Shown: one piece after another, positions 1 to 6,213 of the stretch
Numbering within the stretch: the stretch's first letter is position 1
Layout of the letters: the number at the start of each line of letters is the position of its first letter
NCBI GenBank assembly: GCA_900768695.1
Contig: CAAGDY010000159.1
Location: 1 to 14,875, forward strand
Source of the DNA: an uncultured Anaerovibrio sp.
GTDB taxonomy: Bacteria; Bacillota; Negativicutes; Selenomonadales; Selenomonadaceae
DNA: 14,875 bases
Direction: 5' to 3'
The notes under the pieces: model-generated
What the model was told of the DNA's origin: nothing
The model's input: the letters and a program-made list of their open reading frames with translations, nothing else
Databases searched by the model: none
Made by a program: the position numbers and the translations under genes

Positions 1-278
1 GCATTGGCAAGACCTGTCTCACCGGTGCAGGCATTGGCACAGCCGGCATTAGCAACGATGGCATGTGCCTTGCCGCCCTTTACCACCTCGCGGGAAACAA
101 TAACAGGAGCCGCGGCCACTGCATTTTTGGTGAACACACCGGCTACAGCCGCCTCCTTCTCCGTATAAATCAGCGCCAAATCAAGATTGCCGCTCTTTTT
201 TATGCCAGCCTTTACACCGGCGGCCTTAAAGCCCTTTGGAAAGGTTACACCGGCAGCCGCATTCTTTTCACTAAACAT
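1..278 (-). CDS. argJ: Glutamate N-acetyltransferase / amino-acid acetyltransferase ArgJ, N-terminal part
   Basis: Partial gene running off the left edge; only the first 92 codons are present. ArgJ moves the acetyl group from N-acetylornithine to glutamate (and in bifunctional forms also uses acetyl-CoA) in the cyclic arginine pathway. The translation opens MFSEKNAAAGVTFPKGFKAA and then shows the family pattern: GVKAGIKKSGNLDLALI, an AAVAGVFTKN segment, AAPVIVSRE, and AIVANAGCANACTG near residues 75-85. The ATG at 278 follows GGAGG (286-290) at good spacing. It lies 111 bp downstream of argC on the same strand, so the two probably form an argCJ operon, with a possible extra promoter and palindrome in the gap. 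The catalytic Thr that marks the autoproteolysis site lies outside the window, so mono- versus bifunctionality cannot be judged. Confidence 0.93.
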   Translation of the reverse strand, partial: MFSEKNAAAGVTFPKGFKAAGVKAGIKKSGNLDLALIYTEKEAAVAGVFTKNAVAAAPVIVSREVVKGGKAHAIVANAGCANACTGETGLAN

Positions 279-323
279 ATCCGTTCCTCCTACACTATTA
301 CACTATTGCGTGACCGCATTACC

Positions 324-332
324 ATTGTATCA
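324..332 (-). promoter_or_regulatory. Extended -10 promoter candidate before argJ
   Basis: On the minus strand the sequence TGATACAAT is an extended -10 element (TGn plus TACAAT) about 46 bp upstream of the argJ ATG. No good -35 hexamer is seen 16-18 bp upstream, which is acceptable for extended -10 promoters. It may give argJ expression independent of argC. This is pattern evidence only. Confidence 0.35.
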
Positions 333-341
333 GCTATTTCA

Positions 342-360
342 ATGCATAATTTTTATGCAT
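342..360. promoter_or_regulatory. ATGCATAA/TTATGCAT palindrome, candidate ArgR operator for argJ
   Basis: Perfect 8-bp inverted repeat (342-349 and 353-360) with a 3-bp spacer in the argC-argJ gap, just upstream of the extended -10 element where a -35 would sit. The half-site TGCATAA resembles the ArgR/AhrC half-site TGNATWW, although the 17-bp core spacing is longer than the classical 14-bp ARG box. A TGCATAA half-site also occurs upstream of argC. Assignment to ArgR is an inference from gene context. Confidence 0.4.
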
Positions 361-389
361 ATTGTGTATATTAATTACAAAAAATGACA

Positions 390-1427
390 TCAAGGATATA
401 CAGGTACCATATCCAGTCCCAGCTTCTCATCAAAGCCACTGGCAATGTTGAAGTTCTGCACAGCCTGTCCTGCCGCCCCCTTGACCAGATTATCAATAGC
501 GGACAGAACAATTACCCTGCCGGTGCGCTTGTCAATATGCCAGCCCAAATCGCAGAAGTTGGAGCCGCGCACATTCTTGGTGGCCGGATAGCCGCCCAGC
601 CCAATCAGGCGGACGAAATACTCCTTGCCGTACATCATCTCATAGGCGGCAGTAACCATGTCAGCAGTTACGCCCTCCTTCAGCCTGGCATAGCAAGTAC
701 TCAGGATACCTCTGGACATCGGCACCAGATGCGGCGTAAAGTTCAGCACCACACGCTCGCCGGACAAATCAGCAATCGCCTGCTCAATCTCCGGTGTATG
801 GCGGTGGGTTGCCACGCCGTAGGCCTTGAAGCTGTCATAAAGCTCCGGGAAGTGGTTGGCCTGCTTGGCGGAACGCCCTGCACCGGACACGCCGGACTTG
901 GCATCAACCACAATAGTATCCACATCAATCAGATGATGCTTGGCCAAAGGAGCCAGTGCCAGAATGCTGGCGGTGGTGTAACAGCCTGCATTGCCGATAA
1001 TCTTAGCATCCTTTATCTGCTCCCGATAAAGCTCCGCCAGGCCATAGACACGTGGCGCATCCTTGTGCGTATGCTGTACCTTGTACCATTCCTCATACAC
1101 ATCGGTGTCAGCAAATCTGTAGTCAGCACCCAAATCAATGATGCGCACCGGCATATCTTCCAGCGCCCTGCCGACCTTCATGGCATGGCCATGAGGCAGC
1201 CCGATAAAAACAAAATCACTGTCCCGGCCAATTACCTCAATGTCCTTCATGCTCATGAGCTTCTGGTCATAAATGCCCTTCAAGTGTGGATAAATATCAG
1301 AAATCGCTTCGCCAGCATGGCTTTCCGAAGTGATATGCACCACCTCTGCCTCTGGATGATTATGCAGAATTCTCAGCAGTTCGGCACCGGCATAACCGGT
1401 AGCGCCAATGATACTAACTTTTTTCAT
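390..1427 (-). CDS. argC: N-acetyl-gamma-glutamyl-phosphate reductase
   Basis: Third enzyme of arginine biosynthesis: NADPH-dependent reduction of N-acetyl-glutamyl-phosphate to the semialdehyde, in the cytosol. The 345-residue length is usual for the family. The N-terminal Rossmann motif GATGYAGAELLRIL (residues 8-21) binds NADPH. The catalytic cysteine is C149 in the signature IGNAGCYTT, and a conserved HRHTPEIEQ segment near residue 210 supplies the likely catalytic histidine. The ATG at 1427 is preceded by AAAGGAGGAG, so the start is secure. It reads toward argJ on the same strand with no hairpin terminator between them, which suggests co-transcription. Its promoter region shares the intergenic space with the divergent glycosyltransferase gene and contains AT-rich palindromes that may bind an arginine repressor. 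Confidence 0.97.
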   Translation of the reverse strand: MKKVSIIGATGYAGAELLRILHNHPEAEVVHITSESHAGEAISDIYPHLKGIYDQKLMSMKDIEVIGRDSDFVFIGLPHGHAMKVGRALEDMPVRIIDLGADYRFADTDVYEEWYKVQHTHKDAPRVYGLAELYREQIKDAKIIGNAGCYTTASILALAPLAKHHLIDVDTIVVDAKSGVSGAGRSAKQANHFPELYDSFKAYGVATHRHTPEIEQAIADLSGERVVLNFTPHLVPMSRGILSTCYARLKEGVTADMVTAAYEMMYGKEYFVRLIGLGGYPATKNVRGSNFCDLGWHIDKRTGRVIVLSAIDNLVKGAAGQAVQNFNIASGFDEKLGLDMVPVYP

Positions 1428-1454
1428 TATCCAACTCCTCCTTTAGATTTTATA

Positions 1455-1483
1455 ATTATACAGCTTTTATGTATATTATGCAA
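1455..1483 (-). promoter_or_regulatory. argC promoter with overlapping palindromes
   Basis: Reading the minus strand: -35 TTGCAT (1483-1478), 17-bp spacer, -10 TATAAT (1460-1455), about 28 bp from the argC ATG. The -10 sits in the perfect palindrome TATAATTATA (1451-1460). The -35 overlaps TGCATAATATACATAA, which shares the TGCATAA half-site found upstream of argJ. Overlap of a repressor-like site with both promoter elements would fit arginine repression, but the regulator is not shown by the sequence. Confidence 0.5.
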
Positions 1484-1511
1484 CATTTATCTCAACAGCA
1501 TCCAGCTGGAT

Positions 1512-1540
1512 TTTTCAAATCACCAAAATTGCGCTATAAT
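1512..1540 (+). promoter_or_regulatory. Promoter of the monofunctional glycosyltransferase gene
   Basis: A -35-like TTTTCA (1512-1517, four of six consensus bases), a 17-bp spacer and a perfect -10 TATAAT (1535-1540). It points toward the ATG at 1603 and leaves a leader of about 55 nt. It is divergent from the argC promoter, with the two -35 elements roughly 30 bp apart. Confidence 0.5.
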
Positions 1541-1602
1541 ATACGCAACAACACTTCATTTTACATCATTACTGGTATATATTCAAGGAAAAGGAACGGA
1601 TT

Positions 1603-2511
1603 ATGTTGATAAAAAAAATCAAAACCTTCATTAAATGGACAGCCCTCTTAATGGTGGTATTCTGCCTGTCATTTCTGGTAGCAGGCGGAGCTAATTTTTA
1701 CCTGTCCGACAATGAAATGTTTTCAAAGGTTCAAGACACCACCAGAAGCCTGGGCACAAAAATCAGTGACAAAATTGATGGCACCGAAAATGTTCCGTCA
1801 TCGGCTGATGCAGATGACACGGCTGCCGCAGCCGGCACAGAGACCACAACCGGCACAGCCAACCCTGCTGACAGCCAGCCCTCCAGCCTGGACAGGGTAA
1901 GCCGCGTGCTTTTCCTCAAAAAAGCTGTCGCATCCCGCATCCGTCAGCCTGACTACGTGAAGCTGAAGGATGTTCCTGAATCCATGCAACAGGCAGTCAT
2001 TGCCGTTGAGGACAGGAAATTTTACAGCCACTGGGGTTTTGACATGGAGGGCATCTTCCGCGCCGCACTGGTAAACATGCAGTACGGTGAAGTACGGGAG
2101 GGTGCCAGCACCATCACCCAGCAGCTGGTAAAAAACCTGTTTCTCAGCCAGGAACAGACCATGGGCAGGAAGGCCGAGGAGTTTATCCTGGCTATGGATA
2201 TGGAGCTGAACTACTCAAAAGAAGAAATCCTTGAGCTTTACCTAAACTCCATCTATTTCGGCTCCGGCTACTACGGCATCGGGCAGGCGGCAGAGGGGTA
2301 TTTCGGCAAGGAGCCTGCCATGCTGGCACTGCCGGAAGCCGCCATGCTGGCCGGTATTCCCAACGCGCCTTCCCTCTACTCACCCTACGTCGATTTTATG
2401 CTGGCCAAAAAACGCCAGTTTATTGTTCTTGATGCCATGGTAGCCGCCGGCTTCCTCCGGGAAAGCATTGCCGAGGACGCAAAAATCAAGCCCATCTATC
2501 TGGCGCACTAA
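1603..2511 (+). CDS. mtgA: Monofunctional peptidoglycan glycosyltransferase (GT51)
   Basis: Polymerises lipid II into glycan strands at the outer face of the cytoplasmic membrane. A short cationic N-terminus and a membrane anchor (about residues 12-30) are followed by an Ala/Thr/Asp-rich low-complexity stretch (about 62-95), then the GT51 domain (about 115-295). All signature motifs are visible: EDRKFYSHWG (136-145, catalytic Glu136), GASTITQQLVKN (168-179), RKAEEFILA (189-197, second Glu) and YFGSGYYGIGQAA (218-230). It stops after the GT domain at 302 residues with no transpeptidase domain, so it is monofunctional rather than a class A PBP. The ATG follows AAAAGGAA. The symbol is used for the family; the linker makes it longer than the enterobacterial MtgA. 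A strong terminator follows directly. It stands alone as a transcription unit. Confidence 0.93.
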   Translation: MLIKKIKTFIKWTALLMVVFCLSFLVAGGANFYLSDNEMFSKVQDTTRSLGTKISDKIDGTENVPSSADADDTAAAAGTETTTGTANPADSQPSSLDRVSRVLFLKKAVASRIRQPDYVKLKDVPESMQQAVIAVEDRKFYSHWGFDMEGIFRAALVNMQYGEVREGASTITQQLVKNLFLSQEQTMGRKAEEFILAMDMELNYSKEEILELYLNSIYFGSGYYGIGQAAEGYFGKEPAMLALPEAAMLAGIPNAPSLYSPYVDFMLAKKRQFIVLDAMVAAGFLRESIAEDAKIKPIYLAH

Positions 2512-2554
2512 AAAACTGCTGTTATCGCCCCAGAGGCGACAACAGCAGTTTTTT
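2512..2554. terminator. Bidirectional rho-independent terminator
   Basis: Stem CTGCTGTTATCGCC pairs with GGCGACAACAGCAG with one mismatch, around a CCAGA loop, flanked by an A-run on the left and a T-run on the right. Because both strands end in U-tracts it can terminate the glycosyltransferase transcript from the left and the convergent secreted-protein gene from the right. It begins immediately after the TAA stop. Confidence 0.9.
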
Positions 2555-2601
2555 GCTGCAACAAATTATATCTGCAATCTGCATAACATATGCAGCCTGC
2601 A

Positions 2602-3285
2602 TTACTTATTCTTTGCGGCTTCCTTGGCGGCCTTCTTAGCGGCATCCCTCTCCAGCTTCAGAACTGCCTTGGCTTCCTTTTCCTTGTCCTCTTCCACCTT
2701 TTCCTGTGCCTTGATGAAATCAGTGTAGAAATCCTTGGCAATCTCGGTATAGAGCAGGGTATCACGGGTAGCGGACTTCGGAGCCAGCTTTCTATAGGCA
2801 TAAATCACCTTGCTGGTATTGGCATCATACACATCAAAGAAAATATTCAGGCGCGTACCATCATTTGCCGAAGTACCGTTGGAAACAGTTACCACCACAT
2901 AGGCATCTGCATATTTGCCAACAGCCTCCTTGTACTCGCTGAAGGCCTTGCGCCTGTCAAGGCGCAGAATATCCACATGCTTGGCTACCTTGATATTCTG
3001 GCAGACATCGCGATAGGAAATATAGTTCAGCACGCCCTTTTTGTCAGCCAACGTCCCCTCCATCAAAATCTCCGGCAGGTCTTCAATCTCCGGCTCCCCC
3101 TCGGATTTAGGCCCGTTATAAATCGGTGCCGCAATCGCCAGCGTCTTGATTTTCAGCATGCCATCCTGGTCATAAACCCTGTCCTCGCTGACACCGGTGC
3201 CGCCCAGCAGACCGCCTGCAAAAGCACTCTGAGTACCGAGCGCAAGCACACAAAGCATCAACAAAAGCTGTAAACATTTCTTCAT
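2602..3285 (-). CDS. Secreted protein of unknown function with Lys/Ala/Glu-rich tail
   Basis: I do not recognise the family. Residues 1-23 form a classical signal peptide (MKK, Leu-rich core, cleavage after AFA before GG), so the product is exported. A glycine-rich GGLLGGTG follows. The middle (about 45-195) alternates beta-like and helical segments: ILRLDRRKAFSEYKEAV, ADAYVVVTVSN and LNIFFDVYDANTSKVIYAYRKL. The pattern of a hydrophobic strand after a helix, then a strand-turn-strand with 'DANTSKVI', is reminiscent of TolB-N/CsgG-like folds, but this is only a shape impression. The C-terminus (about 190-227) is a charged helix rich in K, A and E, possibly coiled coil. The ATG follows AGGGAGG. 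It lies downstream of sdaAA on the same strand, with an AT-rich 118-bp gap that includes TATAAT (3367-3372, minus), and ends at the bidirectional terminator. Confidence 0.8.
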   Translation of the reverse strand: MKKCLQLLLMLCVLALGTQSAFAGGLLGGTGVSEDRVYDQDGMLKIKTLAIAAPIYNGPKSEGEPEIEDLPEILMEGTLADKKGVLNYISYRDVCQNIKVAKHVDILRLDRRKAFSEYKEAVGKYADAYVVVTVSNGTSANDGTRLNIFFDVYDANTSKVIYAYRKLAPKSATRDTLLYTEIAKDFYTDFIKAQEKVEEDKEKEAKAVLKLERDAAKKAAKEAAKNK

Positions 3286-3403
3286 TAGATAATCCTCCCT
3301 GATTTGTAATATTTCAATTACCTATATACTTTATTACAAAACTGGAAAAAAGTCCATTAAAATTCCATTATAATATTCACAATCAGCCCAAAAGCATAAA
3401 AAA

Positions 3404-4276
3404 CTACCTGCCAAAAATTTCCTTAGTCAGCCGCAGGCCGGTTCGTGTGGTGGCCAGGCCGCCCTCGGCGGTTTCCTTGATGGAGCTTGGCATGGAGCGG
3501 CCGATGCGGTTCATGGCATCAATAACATCATCCACAGGAATAACGGACTGCACCCCTGCCATAGCCATATCCGCCGCCACCATGGCATGCACGGCAATAA
3601 AGCCGTTGCGCTTTACGCAGGGCACCTCCACCAGGCCTGCCACCGGGTCACATGCCAGCCCCAGCAGGTTTTTCATCGCCAAAGCCACCGCATTGCCAAC
3701 CATCTCAGGCGTGCCCCCTGCCAGCTGCACCAGCGCACCGGCCGCCATTCCGGCCGCCGTGCCGCACTCCGCCTGACAGCCGCCATAGGCTCCAGCTATA
3801 GAGGCATTGGCCTCTACCACCATGCCGATGCCGGATGCCGTAAAGAGGGCATCCACAATCTCATCAATGCTGTTGCCATTCCTTTCTGCCGCCGCATATA
3901 TCGCGGCAGGAACAATGCCGCAGGAGCCCGCCGTAGGACAGGCCACAATCCTGCCCATCACAGCATTTACCTCGCTGACGCCCACGGCACCGGACACGGC
4001 GGACAGCACCGCCTCCCCGGTATAGCCATGCTGCCTGTAGGCATAGAGCTTCACCGCATCGCCGCCGGTCAGCCCGCTGACAGACTTCTCGTAGTTTGTC
4101 AGTCCGCGCTTCAGGGAATCCTCCATCACCTGCCAGTTTCTCAGCATCATGTCGCGCTGTTTTTCCTCCGAAACAAAATTATTTTCCATTTCCCACTGGA
4201 TGACAATCTGGCTGATGGGGCAGTTTGCCTTCCGAGCCAGCTCCACAAGCTCTGCAATCGAATTAAAGCTAATCAT
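3404..4276 (-). CDS. sdaAA: L-serine dehydratase, iron-sulfur-dependent, alpha subunit
   Basis: Catalytic subunit of the oxygen-sensitive [4Fe-4S] L-serine ammonia-lyase, which converts L-serine to pyruvate and ammonia in the cytosol. The 290-residue length is normal for the split Gram-positive/anaerobe form. Signatures include ACPTAGSCGIVPA (112-124), ASIAGAYGGCQAECGTAAGMAAGA and LACDPVAGLVEVPC. Cysteines 167, 209 and 220 have the spacing of the three cluster ligands known from the one-chain type 1 enzyme (C343/C385/C396 in Legionella); C113 and C119 are also conserved. The start lies 9 bp after the beta-subunit stop, with GGGAG upstream, so the pair is translated from one message. No clear hairpin follows the TAG stop. 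Confidence 0.95.
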   Translation of the reverse strand: MISFNSIAELVELARKANCPISQIVIQWEMENNFVSEEKQRDMMLRNWQVMEDSLKRGLTNYEKSVSGLTGGDAVKLYAYRQHGYTGEAVLSAVSGAVGVSEVNAVMGRIVACPTAGSCGIVPAAIYAAAERNGNSIDEIVDALFTASGIGMVVEANASIAGAYGGCQAECGTAAGMAAGALVQLAGGTPEMVGNAVALAMKNLLGLACDPVAGLVEVPCVKRNGFIAVHAMVAADMAMAGVQSVIPVDDVIDAMNRIGRSMPSSIKETAEGGLATTRTGLRLTKEIFGR

Positions 4277-4285
4277 AAACGCCTG

Positions 4286-4960
4286 TCACTCCCTTCCCCT
4301 GATGGACGGTATGGCAAAAGCCTTGATAATCTCCGGCACCGCACTGCAATCCTCTATCATCTCGCCGGTCAGCTCATCATCCGTCTCCAAAATCATCATG
4401 GCCTCCTGTCCCCGGTTTTTCCGTGACAGCTTCATGTAGGCAATATTGATGCCGTACCTGGCGATAATCGTGGTAATCTTGTTTACTACTCCCGGCCTGT
4501 CGCGATGCACCACCACCAGCGCCGGGTACTTGCCTGTCAGATGCACCTCAAAATCGCCAATCTGGGAAATGCGGATGTTGCCGCCGCCGATGGATGCCCC
4601 TTCCACCCGCACTGTCCGTCCCTTTTCCCCGGTCAAAATCAGCACTGCCGTATTCGGGTGCGCCTCCGGTATATCCACAGGGCTGAAGGAATAATCTATC
4701 CCCTTGTCATGGGCAATCTCCAGCGCGTCCCGCAATCTCTCATCCTCCGGCTCAAAGCCCATAATGCCGCCCAGAAGTGCCTTGTCCGTACCATGCCCCC
4801 TGTAGGTCTGGGCAAAGGAGCCGTGAAGCAGTATCTCAGCCTTTACCACCCTTTCACCCAATATCTTGCCGGCCATCAGCCCCAGCCTTGCCGCACCTGC
4901 CGTATGGGAGCTGGAAGGGCCAATCATCACCGGCCCCACAATATCAAACACCCCTCGCAT
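4286..4960 (-). CDS. sdaAB: L-serine dehydratase, iron-sulfur-dependent, beta subunit
   Basis: Partner of the alpha subunit in the two-chain L-serine dehydratase. It opens MRGVFDIVGPVMIGPSSSHT, the hallmark of the beta domain, followed by HGSFAQTYRGHGTDKALLGG (46-65) and EGASIGGGNIRI (120-131). The last third (about 147-218) is an ACT domain, beginning ALVVVHRDRPGVVNKITTII, that may bind serine as an effector. The 224-residue length is usual. The ATG at 4960 has GAGGAGG upstream. It is the first gene of the sdaAB-sdaAA unit; an extended -10 element lies about 90 bp upstream, right behind the dapA terminator. Confidence 0.95.
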   Translation of the reverse strand: MRGVFDIVGPVMIGPSSSHTAGAARLGLMAGKILGERVVKAEILLHGSFAQTYRGHGTDKALLGGIMGFEPEDERLRDALEIAHDKGIDYSFSPVDIPEAHPNTAVLILTGEKGRTVRVEGASIGGGNIRISQIGDFEVHLTGKYPALVVVHRDRPGVVNKITTIIARYGINIAYMKLSRKNRGQEAMMILETDDELTGEMIEDCSAVPEIIKAFAIPSIRGRE

Positions 4961-5049
4961 AACTGTCCTCCTCTTCTTCTATGTTTTTATCCGCTTTACC
5001 GTGCCATACTTTTCATAGCTTCACAGACACATCAAATCTACCTGATAAC

Positions 5050-5058
5050 ATTATAACA
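5050..5058 (-). promoter_or_regulatory. Extended -10 promoter candidate for sdaAB-sdaAA
   Basis: TGTTATAAT on the minus strand is a perfect -10 with the TGn extension, about 90 nt upstream of the sdaAB ATG. It starts where the T-tract of the dapA terminator ends, so a new transcript would begin directly behind termination of the previous one. No -35 with good match is seen at the usual distance. Confidence 0.45.
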
Positions 5059-5100
5059 AAAAAGGAGCTATCCACACAGCAAAAACTGCACGATAGCTCC
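5058..5100 (-). terminator. Rho-independent terminator of dapA
   Basis: On the minus strand GGAGCTATC (5100-5092) pairs with GATAGCTCC (5072-5064). An inner part, GTGCAG against CTGTGT, lies around a T-rich loop, and a run of six T (5063-5058) follows. It lies 16 bp after the dapA stop and separates dapA from the serine dehydratase genes. Confidence 0.88.
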
Positions 5101-5115
5101 CTTGCAAAACAATAT

Positions 5116-6003
5116 TTACTTAATCAACTGGTGGTTCTTCAAGGCTGTACGCAACAGCTCCTCATGCTCCGGCTCCATCTCGGTCAGAGGCAGACGCAAC
5201 GGGCCTGCGTCATAGCCAAGCATGCGCATTGCCACCTTGACAGGAATAGGATTTACCTCGCAGAACAGCGCACCAATCAGGTCAATGGCCCCCAGCTGCA
5301 AATCAGCAGACTCCTTTACCTTGCCGTCAAAATAAAGCTGGCAGATGTCATGCGTCATTTTCGGAGCCACATTGGACAATACGGAAATAACACCGCTGCC
5401 GCCCAGAGAAAGAATAGGCACAATCTGGTCATCGTTGCCGGAATAAACAGCCAGCTCATCACCGCAGGCATGGCGGATTTTTGCCACAGCACTCAAATCG
5501 CCGCTGGCTTCCTTCACTGCCACGATGCGTGGATGCTTTGCCAGCTCCACAAAGGTAGCTACCTGAATATTCACACCGGTGCGGGATGGTACGTTGTACA
5601 AAATCAACGGAATATTTACTGCGTCAGCAATAGTGGTAAAATGCTTCACAAGCCCCTTCTGGGTACACTTGTTGTAGTAAGGCGTAACCACCAGCAGGGC
5701 ATCAGCCCCTACCTCCTCGGCATACTTGGAAAGCTGCACTGCGTAAGCGGTTTCGTTGGAGCCTGTACCTGCAATAACAGGGACCCTGCCCGCAGTCTTC
5801 TCCACGGCATACCTGATAGCCGCCTTGTGCTCCTCATCGGTCATGGTTGCCGATTCACCGGTAGTACCGGTGATGATAATGGCGTCAGTGCCGCCTGCAA
5901 TCTGGTCCTCAATAATGCGTCCCAGCTCATCAAAATTTATGCCATCCTCGGTAAAAGGCGTAATGATTGCTACGCCTGCACCCTTGAATACTATCTCCTT
6001 CAA
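5116..6003 (-). CDS. dapA: 4-hydroxy-tetrahydrodipicolinate synthase
   Basis: First committed step of the diaminopimelate/lysine pathway: condensation of pyruvate with aspartate semialdehyde, in the cytosol. The 295 residues cover the whole (beta/alpha)8 barrel. Active-site residues are visible: T47-T48 in ITGTTGES, Y110 in VTPYYNK, Y136 and R141 in YNVPSRTG, and the Schiff-base lysine K164 in AVKEASGD. The start codon is TTG (6003-6001), supported by GGGAGGG at the right distance and by the alignment-like opening KGAGVAIITPF; no ATG fits better. A consensus-like promoter lies 33 bp upstream and a terminator follows, so dapA is its own transcription unit. No lysine riboswitch is possible in the roughly 26-nt leader. 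Confidence 0.96.
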   Translation of the reverse strand: MKEIVFKGAGVAIITPFTEDGINFDELGRIIEDQIAGGTDAIIITGTTGESATMTDEEHKAAIRYAVEKTAGRVPVIAGTGSNETAYAVQLSKYAEEVGADALLVVTPYYNKCTQKGLVKHFTTIADAVNIPLILYNVPSRTGVNIQVATFVELAKHPRIVAVKEASGDLSAVAKIRHACGDELAVYSGNDDQIVPILSLGGSGVISVLSNVAPKMTHDICQLYFDGKVKESADLQLGAIDLIGALFCEVNPIPVKVAMRMLGYDAGPLRLPLTEMEPEHEELLRTALKNHQLIK

Positions 6004-6035
6004 AAGAAACCCTCCCGTCGAAATATGTTCCTTTT

Positions 6036-6064
6036 ATTATTACATGCTACATGCCGAAAGTCAA
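6036..6064 (-). promoter_or_regulatory. dapA promoter
   Basis: Minus strand: -35 TTGACT (6064-6059, five of six), 17-bp spacer, -10 AATAAT (6041-6036, five of six). The predicted transcript starts near 6029, leaving about 26 nt to the TTG codon with its GGGAGGG site. The spacer contains the direct repeat GCATGTAGCATGT, which may or may not be an operator. Confidence 0.6.
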
Positions 6065-6093
6065 GATAAATTGCACTACCTGCCCCACTGCGC

Positions 6094-6196
6094 CGACAGG
6101 ATGCGGCCGCCCTGCCGGGCATACTGCAGAGCCCCCGCATGGCATATCATGATGACGGATAAAGCTCTGCCCTGCCGGGCATATCATATCGACAGA
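6094..6196. repeat. Imperfect tandem intergenic repeat with CCTGCCGGGCATA units
   Basis: The 13-mer CCTGCCGGGCATA occurs at 6111-6123 and again at 6171-6183, exactly 60 bp apart. Each copy contains the small hairpin GCCC-TGCC-GGGC. A third, diverged copy, CCCCGCATGGCATATCAT, lies between them (6133-6150), and GACAG/GATGACGG patches recur beside the units. The block fills the space between the M16 peptidase stop and the dapA promoter. It carries no convincing coding frame. It looks like a REP-type dispersed intergenic repeat. Confidence 0.6.
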
Positions 6197-6213
6197 ATAG
6201 CATCAGCAGGCAC

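Noticed and set aside
384..1634. Long plus-strand open frame opposite argC, and similar long antisense frames over the secreted protein, sdaA genes, dapA and the M16 gene
   Set aside because: They lie opposite well-supported genes, lack family signatures and ribosome sites, and read as His/Gln/Leu-rich antisense translation.
6094..6196. CRISPR array
   Set aside because: Only two exact 13-bp repeats, no regular repeat-spacer pattern and no cas genes.
6004..6213. Lysine riboswitch or T-box before dapA
   Set aside because: The promoter leaves a leader of only about 26 nt, and the space upstream is filled by short repeats without the conserved riboswitch or T-box core.
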